Assembly (NCBI RefSeq): GCF_000212355.1
Contig: NC_015496.1
Span: forward strand, 2,698,001 to 2,762,000
Length of the DNA stretch: 64,000 nt
Reading direction: 5' to 3'
Source: Dokdonia sp. 4H-3-7-5
Lineage (GTDB): Bacteria > Bacteroidota > Bacteroidia > Flavobacteriales > Flavobacteriaceae
Shown here: in pieces, positions 34,284 to 44,048 of the stretch
Position numbering within the stretch: the stretch's first letter is position 1
Layout of the letters: the number at the start of each line of letters is the position of its first letter
Program-made: the position numbers and the translations under genes
Notes under the pieces: model-generated
Told to the model about the DNA's origin: nothing
The model's database searches: none
What the model saw: only the letters and a program-made list of their open reading frames with translations

Positions 34284-35576
34284 CTATTTAGTTTTAGGCT
34301 CAAATACAGGAAGTAATTTTGTCGAAACCTCGCCAAAACCTATGCGTGGATAATCCTTTGTTTTTGAGTAACCACGTATAATTACAGTGTCATTATCTTC
34401 AATAAACTTACGATCACCACCTTCTTCAAGTTTAATAGGCTTTTCTCCTCTCCATGATAACTCGAGCATAGATCCGTAAGAATCTGGTGTTTTTCCAGAA
34501 AGTGTACCACTTCCCATCATATCTCCAGCATTTACAGGACATCCATTTACAGTATGGTGTGCGAGTTGCTGGCTCATGTTCCAGTACATATACTTAAAGT
34601 TAGATTTACAAACGGTAGTCTCTTTCTTTCCTTCTGGTTGTAATGCTACTTCAAGATTGATATCAAAACTCTTCTTTCCTTCATATTGTAAGTAAGGAAG
34701 TAGTTCTTTTTTAGGCTTAGGGCCTTCAACACGGAAAGGCTCAAGCGCATCTAGTGTTACGATCCAAGGAGATATTGAAGAGGCAAAGTTTTTTGCAAGA
34801 AACGGTCCTAGTGGCACATATTCCCATTTTTGAATATCACGAGCACTCCAGTCATTAAAGAGTACAAGTCCAAAAATATTTTCCTCGGCATCTGTAGTGG
34901 TGATAGATTCGCCTAAGTTATTTGCATCTGTAGTAATAAAAGCCATCTCTAGTTCAAAATCTACTAATCTTGATGGGCCAAATATAGGCTCTGTAGCTCC
35001 GTTAGGTAATTTCTGACCATTAGGACGGTGTACCGGAATTCCCGATGGTATTACAGAAGAACTTCTCCCGTGATATGCAACAGGTAAGTGCAGCCAGTTA
35101 GGCATCAAGGCATTTTCCTCACCGCGGAACATTGTTCCTACGTTTGTAGCGTGTTCTATGCTTGAGTAGAAGTCTGTATAATCACCTATTTGTACAGGTA
35201 ATTGCATCTCAACTTCTTCCATTTTGAAAATTACAACATCGCGATCTTTCTGATTACCACGTAAAGATTCATTGGTTTCTTCAAAAATTTCGGCAATGCG
35301 GTTACGTACTAGTCTCCACGTTTTACGACCATCTGCAATAAAATCATTGAGCGTGTCTTGTAAAAAGATATCATCTGTAAGTGGGATACCTTCAAAGTAA
35401 CCTAATTGGTGTAAAGCACCAAGATCTATTGCGTAATCTCCTATACGCGTCCCTATTGTAATAACGTCATCACGCGTTAAGAATACACCAAAAGGAATAT
35501 TCTGTATTGGGAAATCTGTATTTTTTGGCGTTTCGAGCCAAGTTTTTCTAGAGGGATCGTTAGCAGATAGTGGCAT
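34284..35576 (-). CDS. fahA: Fumarylacetoacetase
   Basis: A 430-residue hydrolase for the last step of tyrosine/phenylalanine catabolism, giving fumarate and acetoacetate. The N-terminal SH3-like part starts PFGVFLTRDDVITIGTRIGD. Catalytic and metal-site motifs follow: DYTDFYSSIEHATNVG (metal Asp), YHGRSSSV (catalytic His), RLVDFELEMAF (metal Glu), LFNDWSARDIQKWEYVPLGP and GTLSGKTPDSYGSMLELSW. Length matches the family. It lies alone with a small membrane-protein gene downstream; no other homogentisate-pathway gene is in the window. Confidence 0.96.
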   Translation of the reverse strand: MPLSANDPSRKTWLETPKNTDFPIQNIPFGVFLTRDDVITIGTRIGDYAIDLGALHQLGYFEGIPLTDDIFLQDTLNDFIADGRKTWRLVRNRIAEIFEETNESLRGNQKDRDVVIFKMEEVEMQLPVQIGDYTDFYSSIEHATNVGTMFRGEENALMPNWLHLPVAYHGRSSSVIPSGIPVHRPNGQKLPNGATEPIFGPSRLVDFELEMAFITTDANNLGESITTTDAEENIFGLVLFNDWSARDIQKWEYVPLGPFLAKNFASSISPWIVTLDALEPFRVEGPKPKKELLPYLQYEGKKSFDINLEVALQPEGKKETTVCKSNFKYMYWNMSQQLAHHTVNGCPVNAGDMMGSGTLSGKTPDSYGSMLELSWRGEKPIKLEEGGDRKFIEDNDTVIIRGYSKTKDYPRIGFGEVSTKLLPVFEPKTK

Positions 35577-35653
35577 TGTCTATATTTTGATAAGTTGTTT
35601 GTAATTCTCTCTTCAAATATAGGATTTATCGCATACTTAAAAAGTCTTTGTAG

Positions 35654-35661
35654 TATTTTTG
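35654..35661 (+). promoter_or_regulatory. -7 box TATTTTTG of glyA
   Basis: A perfect TAnnTTTG element 25 bases before the glyA ATG, implying a 5' leader of about 20 nt. Confidence 0.5.
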
Positions 35662-35686
35662 TATCACTTTAACAAACAATTTTACT

Positions 35687-36961
35687 ATGCAACGTGATAC
35701 TGCCATTTTTGACCTAATCCAAGAAGAAAAAGAACGCCAATTAAACGGACTTGAGCTTATTGCTTCAGAGAACTTTGTAAGTGACCAAGTAATGGAAGCT
35801 GCAGGTTCTGTGTTAACAAACAAATATGCCGAAGGATACCCGGGAAAAAGATATTACGGTGGTTGTGAAGTAGTAGACGAGGTGGAGACACTTGCTATAG
35901 AGCGCGCAAAGGAACTCTTTGGAGCAGCATATGCAAACGTACAACCACACTCTGGATCACAAGCAAACACAGCAGTATTCCATGCTTGTTTAAAGCCAGG
36001 AGATAAATTTTTAGGTTTTGATCTTGCACACGGTGGTCACCTTACTCATGGATCTCCAGTAAACTTTTCTGGACGTTTATATAATCCAGTTTTTTATGGA
36101 GTAGAGAAGGAGACAGGACTACTTAATTATGATAAAATTCAAGAGATAGCAACAAAGGAACAGCCTAAGATGATTATCGCTGGAGCTTCTGCTTATTCTC
36201 GAGAGATAGATTATAAACGCTTTCGCGAAATTGCAGATTCTGTTGGAGCAATTCTTCTTGCAGATGTTGCACACCCAGCAGGGCTTATTGCAAAAGGAAT
36301 CATTGCAGATCCCATCCCACACTGTCACGTAGTAACAACTACTACACACAAAACCCTAAGAGGACCACGCGGTGGAATGATCATGATGGGCAAGGATTTT
36401 GAAAATCCTTTTGGGATCAAATTAAAGAATGGAAATCTAAGAATGATGTCTTCATTACTTGATAGTGGTATTTTTCCTGGTAATCAGGGAGGACCGTTAA
36501 TGCATGTGATAGGAGCAAAGGCAATCGCTTTTGGAGAAGCACTTACAGATGAGTTTTTACATTATATGGTGCAGGTTAAGAAAAATGCAACAATGCTAGC
36601 TGATGCACTTGTACTTAAAGGTTATGATATTATCTCTGGAGGTACAGATAACCACATGATGCTTATAGACCTGCGCAATAAAAATGTAACAGGTAAAGCA
36701 GCCGAAGAAGCACTAGGAAAAGCAGATATTACAGTAAATAAAAACATGGTACCATTTGATGATAAGTCACCATTTGTTACTTCTGGTATACGTATAGGTA
36801 CAGCTGCAGTGACCACTCGTGGTCTTGTAGAAGGTGATATGCATGAGATTGCAAACTTTATAGATAAAGCAATACAGCATCACGATAATGATGAAGTACT
36901 TGCAAACGTTGCAGCAAGTGTAAACGAGATGATGGGACACAGACCATTGTTTAAAGCATAA
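35687..36961 (+). CDS. glyA: Serine hydroxymethyltransferase
   Basis: A 424-residue PLP enzyme that interconverts serine and glycine and supplies methylene-tetrahydrofolate. Typical motifs are [41 protein letters not shown] and the PLP-binding Lys222 in [14 protein letters not shown]. Length is standard. A partial CGCTTTCGCGAAA copy is read as part of KRFREIAD at 36218-36230. It stands alone, ending in a strong terminator. Confidence 0.97.
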   Translation: MQRDTAIFDLIQEEKERQLNGLELIASENFVSDQVMEAAGSVLTNKYAEGYPGKRYYGGCEVVDEVETLAIERAKELFGAAYANVQPHSGSQANTAVFHACLKPGDKFLGFDLAHGGHLTHGSPVNFSGRLYNPVFYGVEKETGLLNYDKIQEIATKEQPKMIIAGASAYSREIDYKRFREIADSVGAILLADVAHPAGLIAKGIIADPIPHCHVVTTTTHKTLRGPRGGMIMMGKDFENPFGIKLKNGNLRMMSSLLDSGIFPGNQGGPLMHVIGAKAIAFGEALTDEFLHYMVQVKKNATMLADALVLKGYDIISGGTDNHMMLIDLRNKNVTGKAAEEALGKADITVNKNMVPFDDKSPFVTSGIRIGTAAVTTRGLVEGDMHEIANFIDKAIQHHDNDEVLANVAASVNEMMGHRPLFKA

Positions 36962-36974
36962 CACTTGTCACTTT

Positions 36975-37013
36975 AAAATATAAAAGCCCGCTATATGCGG
37001 GCTTTTATATTTT
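36975..37013. terminator. Bidirectional terminator after glyA
   Basis: A perfect 17-bp stem: AAAATATAAAAGCCCGC (36975-36991) pairs with 36997-37013, loop TATAT. It lies between convergent glyA and the small membrane-protein gene at 37054. Confidence 0.85.
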
Positions 37014-37053
37014 ATAATAGTTTCTTACAGCATGTTATACTGCAGTGATGTTA

Positions 37054-37242
37054 TTAAGGTTTCAGTACGAGTTTTATAATCACAAGTAAAGCGATAAAAC
37101 CCATAAAACCTACCAGCACCCACTTACTTCCTTTGTATTGCTTTTTGTGAAGGGATAAATCCTTTCTATAACTCCATACCATTAGAAGGATGAAAGCCAC
37201 AATAAAAAAAACAACAAATATAATCTGACCAGTACTAAACAT
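37054..37242 (-). CDS. Small membrane protein, 62 aa
   Basis: Two hydrophobic segments (about 6-25 and 42-59) joined by a basic loop (YRKDLSLHKKQYKGSK). There is no signal-peptide cleavage site. It is convergent to glyA and divergent from the MazG-like gene. The pattern is seen in many short flavobacterial membrane proteins of unknown role. Confidence 0.65.
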   Translation of the reverse strand: MFSTGQIIFVVFFIVAFILLMVWSYRKDLSLHKKQYKGSKWVLVGFMGFIALLVIIKLVLKP

Positions 37243-37278
37243 TTAAAGTATTTTAGGAGTTGTAAAAATACGACTGAG

Positions 37279-37298
37279 TACGCTTTCGCGAAAGCGTA
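37279..37298. repeat. Full 20-bp palindrome TACGCTTTCGCGAAAGCGTA
   Basis: An exact copy in the short gap between two divergent genes, about 20 bases before the start of the MazG-like gene. Confidence 0.9.
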
Positions 37299-37315
37299 AC
37301 AAAATAAAATCCTTT

Positions 37316-37702
37316 ATGAAAAATAAAATAGCCGCCGTAACATTATTTCATGACACTTATGGTCTTGATCGAAAAGATAAACCTACTGCAAATCTCCCGC
37401 TATCGAAAAATGAGCTACGCTTTAACCTCATGAAAGAGGAAAATGAAGAATACCTAGAAGCTGCAAACGCTGGTGACCTAGTAGAGGTGGCAGATGCCCT
37501 AGGGGATATGCTTTACATATTATGTGGAACGATCATCGAGCATGGGATGCAAGATAAAATTGAAGAAGTCTTTAATGAAATACAGCGTTCTAATATGAGT
37601 AAACTAGGAGCAGATGGTAAGCCTATCTATCGTGAAGATGGAAAAGTGCTTAAGGGGCCTAATTATTTTAAGCCAGACATTAAGAGTATACTTGACAAGT
37701 AA
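37316..37702 (+). CDS. MazG/HisE-like nucleoside triphosphate pyrophosphohydrolase
   Basis: A 128-residue all-alpha NTP-pyrophosphohydrolase. The metal-binding signature is visible as KEENEEYLEA at about 42-51 (ExxE) and VEVADALGDMLYIL at about 60-73 (ExxxD). The family hydrolyses nucleotide triphosphates or phosphoribosyl-ATP; this short form may be a house-cleaning enzyme. It is monocistronic, with a strong terminator behind it. The exact substrate is not deducible. Confidence 0.85.
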   Translation: MKNKIAAVTLFHDTYGLDRKDKPTANLPLSKNELRFNLMKEENEEYLEAANAGDLVEVADALGDMLYILCGTIIEHGMQDKIEEVFNEIQRSNMSKLGADGKPIYREDGKVLKGPNYFKPDIKSILDK

Positions 37703-37708
37703 TCACAT

Positions 37709-37745
37709 AAAAAAGCCGCTTCTATCTAGTAGAAGCGGCTTTTTT
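37709..37745. terminator. Bidirectional terminator between the MazG-like gene and ompH
   Basis: AAAAAAGCCGCTTCTA (37709-37724) pairs with TAGAAGCGGCTTTTTT (37730-37745), loop TCTAG, between convergent genes. Confidence 0.85.
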
Positions 37746-37763
37746 ATAAAATATAGTGGAAGA

Positions 37764-38276
37764 TTACTCTTCTACTGTGATTCCTAGTTTTGCAAGAACA
37801 GCCATTGTAATATCTGCTGCAGGGTCTGCATATGCAAAGTTGTTATTGTTACCTATAGTAAGGATGTGTGAGTAGCCTTGTTCTTTTGCTACTACAGTTA
37901 CCATTTCTCCTATTTTCTTGTAAAGTGGCTGTACAACTTCAGATTGCTTTAATTGTAAAAGCTGTGCACCATTCTGACGAAATTTTGAGATATCTTCTTC
38001 AAGAGCAATGATTTCTCCTTGTTTTGTTTTCTTGTCTGCATCTGTAAAAGTTGCTTGACCGCTTTGGTATAATTTCACCTTAGCTTCATAGTCTTCAATC
38101 TTTGCTTTCATTTGTGTTTCAAGATCAAGATTGTAAGCTTTCACTTTTTCATTTGCTCCTGTAAGCTCGGGCATTTTTGTGAGGATAAAGTCGGCATCTA
38201 CAGTTCCTATTTTGCTTTGAGCAAAAGCGGTTGTTGTAAATAGCACTACAAACATTCCAAGTACGATTTTTTTCAT
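37764..38276 (-). CDS. OmpH/Skp-family periplasmic chaperone
   Basis: 170 residues: signal peptide (about 1-19, TTTAFAQ), then a short beta part (KIGTVDADFILTKMPELTG) and two long charged helices with coiled-coil character (about 38-110). The protein returns to LYKKIGEMVTVVAKEQGYSHIL at the end. Skp-type proteins form jellyfish-like trimers that hold outer-membrane proteins during transit. SurA-like folding factors are encoded nearby at 38732-42945, which fits an envelope-folding neighbourhood. Confidence 0.92.
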   Translation of the reverse strand: MKKIVLGMFVVLFTTTAFAQSKIGTVDADFILTKMPELTGANEKVKAYNLDLETQMKAKIEDYEAKVKLYQSGQATFTDADKKTKQGEIIALEEDISKFRQNGAQLLQLKQSEVVQPLYKKIGEMVTVVAKEQGYSHILTIGNNNNFAYADPAADITMAVLAKLGITVEE

Positions 38277-38356
38277 TGTATAGTATTTATTAAGATTATC
38301 ATTTGCGCGTGCAAATATATGTGATAGAAGACAATATCTGTGCCAAGTGGTAAGTT

Positions 38357-38599
38357 TTAAGTAAATAGCTGCCCGCGGTGAGGCTTAAGCGCATCTCTTA
38401 CGGGCTTCATCGCTTCTCTATCTACCACTAAAAATGCAATGCTGTGGTCTTCTGTAACTTGTTGGGTACCTGTTATGGGAGTGTTTAATGTCTGTGCAGT
38501 TGCATACTCCTTTAAGTGAATCTCGTGATGTAAAGCAATTTTATGTGCGTCTGGACCTCTAAAATCCCAGATTAGTTTAAGTCGTTCTTCTGTAGACAT
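38357..38599 (-). CDS. Conserved small cytosolic protein, 80 aa, unknown
   Basis: 80 residues starting MSTEERLKLIWDFRGPDAHK, with His-rich ALHHEIHLKEYA and VTEDHSIAFLVVDREAMKPV. It has no signal or membrane segment. The compact beta-alpha pattern looks like a real gene rather than a shadow. It lies between ompH and the divergent PpiC gene. I do not recognise the family. Confidence 0.65.
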   Translation of the reverse strand: MSTEERLKLIWDFRGPDAHKIALHHEIHLKEYATAQTLNTPITGTQQVTEDHSIAFLVVDREAMKPVRDALKPHRGQLFT

Positions 38600-38731
38600 A
38601 ATTTGATTTAATTTCTAGCAAAAATATAGCATATATGTTCTACCTAGCTCAGTAGGTACTAAATATTCTATAATCTCGTTGCTATGGTACAACAGTTCAT
38701 AATACTTATTTTTGCACATACTTAATACACT

Positions 38732-40675
38732 ATGAAGCACCTTTTTTTATTGCTTATTTTCCTTTGTGGATTTTCGTTTGCTCACGCTCAAAAAGATATT
38801 CTTCTTACAATAAATAATGAAGTTATTGATAGTGAAGAGTTTACGAGGGTTTATGAGAAAAATAGCGAACTCATAAAAGAAGATGAGTCTAATGCTCCAG
38901 AAGATTATCTAAAGCTTTTTATAGATTACAAACTCAAAGTCCAAGAGGCCTACAGATTGGGACTTAATAATAAAAAGTCTTATCAAGATGAGTTATCTGC
39001 TTATCGTGCACAACTTGCAAAAAACTATCTCAATGACGTCAAGGTAACAGAAGAGCTTGTAAAGGAAGCTTACGATAGAACTGTAAATGAACTTAATGCA
39101 CGTCACATTCTCGTGAGAGTGAGCCCTGATGCTTCACCTAGTGATACGCTAGTGGCCTACCGAAACATTACTCAAGCGAGGGAACGTATTATTAATGGTG
39201 AAAACTTTGAAAAAGTAGCAAGAGCGATAAGTGAAGATCCATCTGCCAAAAAGAACGGCGGTAACCTAGGATGGTTCAAAGCTTTTAAAATGGTGTATCC
39301 GTTTGAGAATGCAGCCTATAATACCGCAATTAATGAAGTTTCTAAGCCTTTTCGAACCAGTTTTGGATATCATATCGTTCAGCCTATTGCCGCTCGCAAG
39401 TCAAAGGGGAAAGTACAAGTTGCCCACATAATGGTTGCTTTAAATCAAAATGATAGTACTATTATCCCAGAGGAAAGAATTAATGAGGTGTCGAAGCTAT
39501 TAAGTCAAGGCGCTTCTTTTGAGACAGTAGCACTTAATTATAGTGATGATAGGGCGTCTTATAAAAAGGGAGGAAAACTAGAAGAGTTTGAGCAAGGACA
39601 ATTGAGTAGTGCTGCGTTTGAAAAAACAGCATTTTCACTTGAAAATATTGGTGCTATTTCGCAGCCTTTTAAAACTGAATTTGGATGGCATATCATAAAA
39701 TTACTGTCTAAAACTCCTGTGCCAACCTATTTGGATGCTCGAGTTGCACTTACCAATAAAGTAACAAGAGATGCTAGAGCACAGGTAATATCAAACAAGT
39801 TAGACAGCAAGTTGAGAAATAGATATAATGTAGCTCTTAATGAAGGCTTGCAATCATATCTAGAAAGTCTCTTCCCAGAGAAATATTCTGAAACCAAAAT
39901 TGTTCTTAATAACGAACCGGCATTAAGTAATGTGGCATTTACTTTAGGCAAAAAGAAAGCTACATACACCTATAAAATGGTAGCCGACTATTTACTGGCG
40001 AAGTATCCACGTAATAAATTTAGGTCTAGGAGTCAGTTTGTAGAAGAGGGAATTCAATCTTTTGTTAGTGTTGTACTTAAAAATTATCATTTGGAGCACT
40101 TGGAAGAGGAAGATCAGGATTTTGCCGATATATTAAAGGAATACAAAGAGGGTTTATTGTTATTTGATTTACTAGAAACTAATATCTGGAAAAAAGCTCA
40201 ACAAGATAGCATAGGTCTACAAGAATTCTTCTTAAGAAATAAAGAAGATTATAGAAGTGTAAAGACTTATGAGGCTACAGTATGTACTACAAAAAGTAAG
40301 AGTTTAGCGAAAAATTATAGAAAAATTATTTCTAAAGGCCTCTCGCCAGACGAAGCCGTATTATCTTTAAAAAGTAAGAGTGACACTCCTGTGCTATTAT
40401 CTAATAGAGTTTTAACTCAACAAGAATTTCCGAAAGGACAGTATCTATCTATAGGTATAAGTGATTTAATAGAAGATGGAGATAACTTTATAGTCTATGA
40501 CGTTACTGCCATCACAGAGGCAAGAGATCAATTACTAAAGGATGTGAGAGGTGTAGTTATAAGTGACTATCAGAAAGAGTTGGAAAATAAGTTTGTAAAG
40601 AATTTAAGAGATAAAAGCACAATCACTATTAATAAAGAGATTTTAAATAGGTTAATAACGAAATATGAGAATTAA
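38732..40675 (+). CDS. Periplasmic peptidyl-prolyl isomerase with two PpiC domains
   Basis: 647 residues with a signal peptide (about 1-19, SFAHAQ). A SurA-type N-terminal helical region precedes parvulin domain 1 at about 120-225 (NARHILVRVSP, GGNLGWFKAFKMVYPFENAA, SFGYHIVQ) and parvulin domain 2 at about 230-335 (VQVAHIMVALN, KGGKLEEFEQGQL, EFGWHIIKLL). A long C-terminal helical part follows. It helps fold outer-membrane or secreted proteins. The next gene starts within its last codons (11-base overlap), and SurA and MoxR follow, forming a four-gene unit. A TATTTTTG promoter box lies at 38707-38714. Confidence 0.93.
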   Translation: MKHLFLLLIFLCGFSFAHAQKDILLTINNEVIDSEEFTRVYEKNSELIKEDESNAPEDYLKLFIDYKLKVQEAYRLGLNNKKSYQDELSAYRAQLAKNYLNDVKVTEELVKEAYDRTVNELNARHILVRVSPDASPSDTLVAYRNITQARERIINGENFEKVARAISEDPSAKKNGGNLGWFKAFKMVYPFENAAYNTAINEVSKPFRTSFGYHIVQPIAARKSKGKVQVAHIMVALNQNDSTIIPEERINEVSKLLSQGASFETVALNYSDDRASYKKGGKLEEFEQGQLSSAAFEKTAFSLENIGAISQPFKTEFGWHIIKLLSKTPVPTYLDARVALTNKVTRDARAQVISNKLDSKLRNRYNVALNEGLQSYLESLFPEKYSETKIVLNNEPALSNVAFTLGKKKATYTYKMVADYLLAKYPRNKFRSRSQFVEEGIQSFVSVVLKNYHLEHLEEEDQDFADILKEYKEGLLLFDLLETNIWKKAQQDSIGLQEFFLRNKEDYRSVKTYEATVCTTKSKSLAKNYRKIISKGLSPDEAVLSLKSKSDTPVLLSNRVLTQQEFPKGQYLSIGISDLIEDGDNFIVYDVTAITEARDQLLKDVRGVVISDYQKELENKFVKNLRDKSTITINKEILNRLITKYEN

Positions 40676-41534
40676 AAACACTAGGGTCGTTGTATTTCTG
40701 CTGTTTACAGTAGTCTCGCTGTCTATAGTGAGTTGCCGCTATTTCAAGAGTGACAACACAGAAACAATAGTTGCTAGGGTAAATAATCATACATTATCAA
40801 ATCGCACTATTGAAGATGTCATGGCAAAAAATGTGGTGAGTGATAGCGCAGCCTTCGTTCAAAACTATATCAATACTTGGGCTACAAGTCAGCTACTACT
40901 TGATGGAGCATTGAGAAATTTACCAAAAGAAGATCAAGAAGAATTTGAGGCGCTCGTCTCATCGTATCGAAGTGATTTGTACACGCGTTTTTATAAAGAT
41001 GCACTTATTAATAAGCAATTAGATAGTGTTGTTTCTGATAGCGAGGCGATGAAATTTTATGAGAATAATAAAGTAAACTTCTTACTTAATGAGCCGTTAG
41101 TTCAGTTTAAATTTATTCAAGTAGATGAAGATTATCAAAATCTTAAATTGCTCAAATCTTATTTTATCGGTACTGATGAAAAGGATAAGTATGCCTTAGA
41201 TTCACTAAAGTTTCAATACAAGAATTTTTTCTTGAATGACTCTGTTTGGATAAAAAGACGTGTAGTTGTTGATCAAATAAATGCTATAAACAAGGAGAAT
41301 GCAAACAACTTATTAAAAAAAACAAATTTCTTACAACTGCGAGACTCATTAGGATTATATTTGGTAACTGTAAAAAGTACCCTTGAGCGCGGTGAAAATG
41401 CACCGTTGGAATATGTAAGACCAACGATCAATCAGATTATTAAGAATAAAAGGAAATTAGCGCTTATACAAAAGCTTGAAAAGGAGATTAAAGATGATGC
41501 TATTAAAAACAAACAATTTGAAATTTACAATTAA
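40665..41534 (+). CDS. SurA-N-like lipoprotein lacking a parvulin domain
   Basis: 289 residues. The signal ends LSIVSCRYFKSDN, a lipobox Cys near residue 24. The mature part has the helical SurA/PpiC chaperone pattern (ETIVARVNNHTLSNRTIEDV and long charged helices) but none of the parvulin core motifs seen in its two neighbours. It is probably a chaperone-only paralogue anchored in a membrane. It overlaps the upstream PpiC gene by 11 bases and the surA gene begins inside its 3' end, so translation is coupled. Function inferred from fold pattern and context. Confidence 0.75.
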   Translation: MRIKNTRVVVFLLFTVVSLSIVSCRYFKSDNTETIVARVNNHTLSNRTIEDVMAKNVVSDSAAFVQNYINTWATSQLLLDGALRNLPKEDQEEFEALVSSYRSDLYTRFYKDALINKQLDSVVSDSEAMKFYENNKVNFLLNEPLVQFKFIQVDEDYQNLKLLKSYFIGTDEKDKYALDSLKFQYKNFFLNDSVWIKRRVVVDQINAINKENANNLLKKTNFLQLRDSLGLYLVTVKSTLERGENAPLEYVRPTINQIIKNKRKLALIQKLEKEIKDDAIKNKQFEIYN

Positions 41535-42945
41535 TATAGTTGTACTGCTTGCAGCAACACAACTAAGTTTTGCACAAGAAACAACAGTAACTCCAGAAGT
41601 TACAGCGATAACAGAAACAGCAGTAGCTGCTCAAAAGGATACTGTAAAAACTCCTTTTAAGAAATTTAAGGTAGATGGTGTAGCTGGGGTAGTTGGTGAC
41701 TACTTGATTTTAGAAAGTGATATTGATCAAAGTCTTATTGAGATAAAGCAAAGAGGTCAAGCTTCGGCAGATATCACATCTTGCCAAGTTCTAGGAAGCT
41801 TACTAGAAAATAAACTTCTTACACACCAAGCTGTTCAAGATAGTATCGTAGTACAAGATAGTCGTGTAAATTCTGAGGTAGACCAGATGGTGCAGCGTTT
41901 TGCTTCACAACTAGGTTCTGAGCAGAAAGTAGTTGAGTTTTATAGAAAAGAAAGTATGGCAGACTTACGTGCCGAGTTATTTAGCATTAGAAAGAATAAT
42001 ATACTTTCTGATCGTATGAATCAGAAGATAGTGGAATCTGTAGATGTTACTCCAGATGAGATTAAAACGTTTTTTAATAGAATACCAGCAGATGAGCTTC
42101 CTACTTTTGGAGTAGAGCTAGAGATTGCACGTATCGTAATTGAGCCTAAAGCTACTGAGGAAGAGCGCCAGAAGGTTATAGACCGTCTTAAAGGTTTCCG
42201 TAGAGATATTCTTGAAAATGGAAGTAGCTTTGCAACAAAAGCTGTTTTATATACAGATGATGGAGCATCAAGACCTGATGGTGGTTTAATGGTAATAGAC
42301 CGTAAAACACCTTTGGTAAAAGAATTTAGAGATGTAGCCTTTAGTTTACAAGATGGAGAAATCAGTGAGCCTTTTGAAACAGAATTTGGTTTTCACATTG
42401 TTACTGTAGAAAAAACCAAAGGTGAGCGTAAAGACATCAGACATATACTGCTTGTCCCAGAAATCAAAGAAGCTCAAGAAGAGGAAGCAAAAGATCTTGT
42501 AAATAAAGTGAGAAAACGTATCATAGATGGCGAACTAACTTTTGAAGAAGCTGCCAAAGAATTTTCTGATGAGACGGAAACAAAATTTGAAGGAGGAACA
42601 CTGACTAATCCTCAAACATTAGATAAACGTTTTGAACTAGGTAGACTAGATCCGGATATTTATCCTAAAGTAAATAACCTGGCAGATGAGGAGGTATCAT
42701 TAGTTTACACAGACCAAACAAGAACTGGGACTAAACAATTTTTAATATATACGGTAGATAATCGACTTGAAGAACACAAAGCAGATTATGTAAAAGATTA
42801 TATTAAGATTAAAGAACTTGCTCTGCGTGAAAAACAAATTGCTGCAATAGAGAAGTGGCAAAAGGAAAAAATAACAGAGACTTACATCAAAATTAATGGA
42901 GACAATCGTGACTGCGAGTTTGTAAGTAATTGGTTAAAAAAATAA
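41494..42945 (+). CDS. surA: SurA-family periplasmic chaperone/PPIase
   Basis: About 483 residues from ATG 41494, chosen because AAGGAG lies 7 bases upstream, a rare clear ribosome site here. The frame extends 6 codons further, but only to a TTG. Signal peptide about 8-27 (AATQLSFAQ). The SurA N-domain starts VDGVAGVVGDYLILESDID. Parvulin domain 1 is at about 170-280 (RPDGGLMVIDRKTPLVKEF, EFGFHIVTVEKTKG) and a second at about 285-380 (KDIRHILLVPE, GGTLTNPQTLDKRF). It starts 41 bases before the end of the upstream gene and is followed 9 bases later by moxR. Confidence 0.93.
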   Translation: MMLLKTNNLKFTINIVVLLAATQLSFAQETTVTPEVTAITETAVAAQKDTVKTPFKKFKVDGVAGVVGDYLILESDIDQSLIEIKQRGQASADITSCQVLGSLLENKLLTHQAVQDSIVVQDSRVNSEVDQMVQRFASQLGSEQKVVEFYRKESMADLRAELFSIRKNNILSDRMNQKIVESVDVTPDEIKTFFNRIPADELPTFGVELEIARIVIEPKATEEERQKVIDRLKGFRRDILENGSSFATKAVLYTDDGASRPDGGLMVIDRKTPLVKEFRDVAFSLQDGEISEPFETEFGFHIVTVEKTKGERKDIRHILLVPEIKEAQEEEAKDLVNKVRKRIIDGELTFEEAAKEFSDETETKFEGGTLTNPQTLDKRFELGRLDPDIYPKVNNLADEEVSLVYTDQTRTGTKQFLIYTVDNRLEEHKADYVKDYIKIKELALREKQIAAIEKWQKEKITETYIKINGDNRDCEFVSNWLKK

Positions 42946-42954
42946 AAGATATTT

Positions 42955-43908
42955 ATGTCTGACGTTGCGGCTATCAAGAATCTAGTTGAGAAACACAAGA
43001 TTCTAAAAGCAGAAATTTCAAAGATTATTGTAGGTCAAGATAAAGTAATTGATGAGATTCTTTTATCTATATTTTCTGGAGGTCACGCTTTACTTATAGG
43101 TGTTCCTGGGCTCGCGAAAACCTTGATGGTAAATACCATTGCAACAACTCTCGGACTTGATTTTAAGAGAATACAATTTACACCAGATTTAATGCCCAGT
43201 GATATTCTAGGTTCTGAAATTCTGGATGAATCTCGTAAGTTTAAATTTATTAAAGGACCTATATTTTCAAATATTGTCCTTGCAGATGAGATTAACCGTA
43301 CACCTCCAAAAACGCAGGCTGCACTTTTAGAAGCAATGCAAGAGCGCGTGGTAACGGTTGCAGGAGAGCGATACCCACTGTCGCTTCCTTACTTTGTGTT
43401 GGCCACTCAAAACCCAATAGAACAGGAGGGAACCTATCCATTACCAGAGGCGCAATTAGACCGTTTTATGTTTTCTATTAACCTCGATTACCCTTCTTTT
43501 CAAGAAGAGGTAGACGTGGTAAAGGCAACGACATCTGCGGCAAAACCTACGGTAAATGCACTGCTAAGTGCACAAGAGATTATAGATGTTCAACAGCTAG
43601 TAAGACGTATTCCAGTTGCAGACAACGTAATTGAATATGCTGTAAATCTTGTAAGTAAAACCCGACCTAAAACAGACAAGGCGGCTCAGATTGTAAATGA
43701 TTACATAGACTGGGGAGCGGGGCCAAGAGCATCACAAAACTTAATACTAGGAGCAAAAACTCATGCGGCTGTGCAAGGTAAATTCTCACCAGATATTGAA
43801 GATGTTCAGGCAGTAGCCACCGGTATACTTCGCCACCGAATGATAAAAAATTATAAAGCAGAAGCAGAAGGTCTAAGTATAGAAGATATTATTAAGAGCT
43901 TATTCTAA
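42955..43908 (+). CDS. MoxR-family AAA+ ATPase
   Basis: A 317-residue AAA+ ATPase. Walker A is GVPGLAKTL at about 46-54. Walker B with following residues is IVLADEINRTPPKTQAALLE at about 105-124. Sensor region LATQNPIEQEGTYPLPEAQLDRF follows, then the AAA lid domain. MoxR proteins usually assist maturation of a partner carrying a VWA domain, encoded beside a DUF58 protein; neither is present here. Instead the gene closes the PpiC-SurA unit. A partial palindrome (CGCTTTCGCGAAA) starts 2 bases after its stop. Confidence 0.94.
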   Translation: MSDVAAIKNLVEKHKILKAEISKIIVGQDKVIDEILLSIFSGGHALLIGVPGLAKTLMVNTIATTLGLDFKRIQFTPDLMPSDILGSEILDESRKFKFIKGPIFSNIVLADEINRTPPKTQAALLEAMQERVVTVAGERYPLSLPYFVLATQNPIEQEGTYPLPEAQLDRFMFSINLDYPSFQEEVDVVKATTSAAKPTVNALLSAQEIIDVQQLVRRIPVADNVIEYAVNLVSKTRPKTDKAAQIVNDYIDWGAGPRASQNLILGAKTHAAVQGKFSPDIEDVQAVATGILRHRMIKNYKAEAEGLSIEDIIKSLF

Positions 43909-44012
43909 TACGCTTTCGCGAAAAATTGCTGCTGTAATCTCAAAAGTAAGATACCTACGGAAGCAGTCTTTTGATAACAACCTATTTATACGCTAATTTG
44001 CTAAAAATCTTA

Positions 44013-44048
44013 AGCCATTATATCCATCTCGTGATATAATGGCTATTT
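44013..44048 (+). terminator. Possible terminator after moxR
   Basis: AGCCATTATATC (44013-44024) pairs with GATATAATGGCT (44033-44044), followed by a T-rich stretch. It is weaker than others here. The 43909-44409 gap otherwise holds two partial palindromes (43911, 44169) and no convincing gene. Confidence 0.5.
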
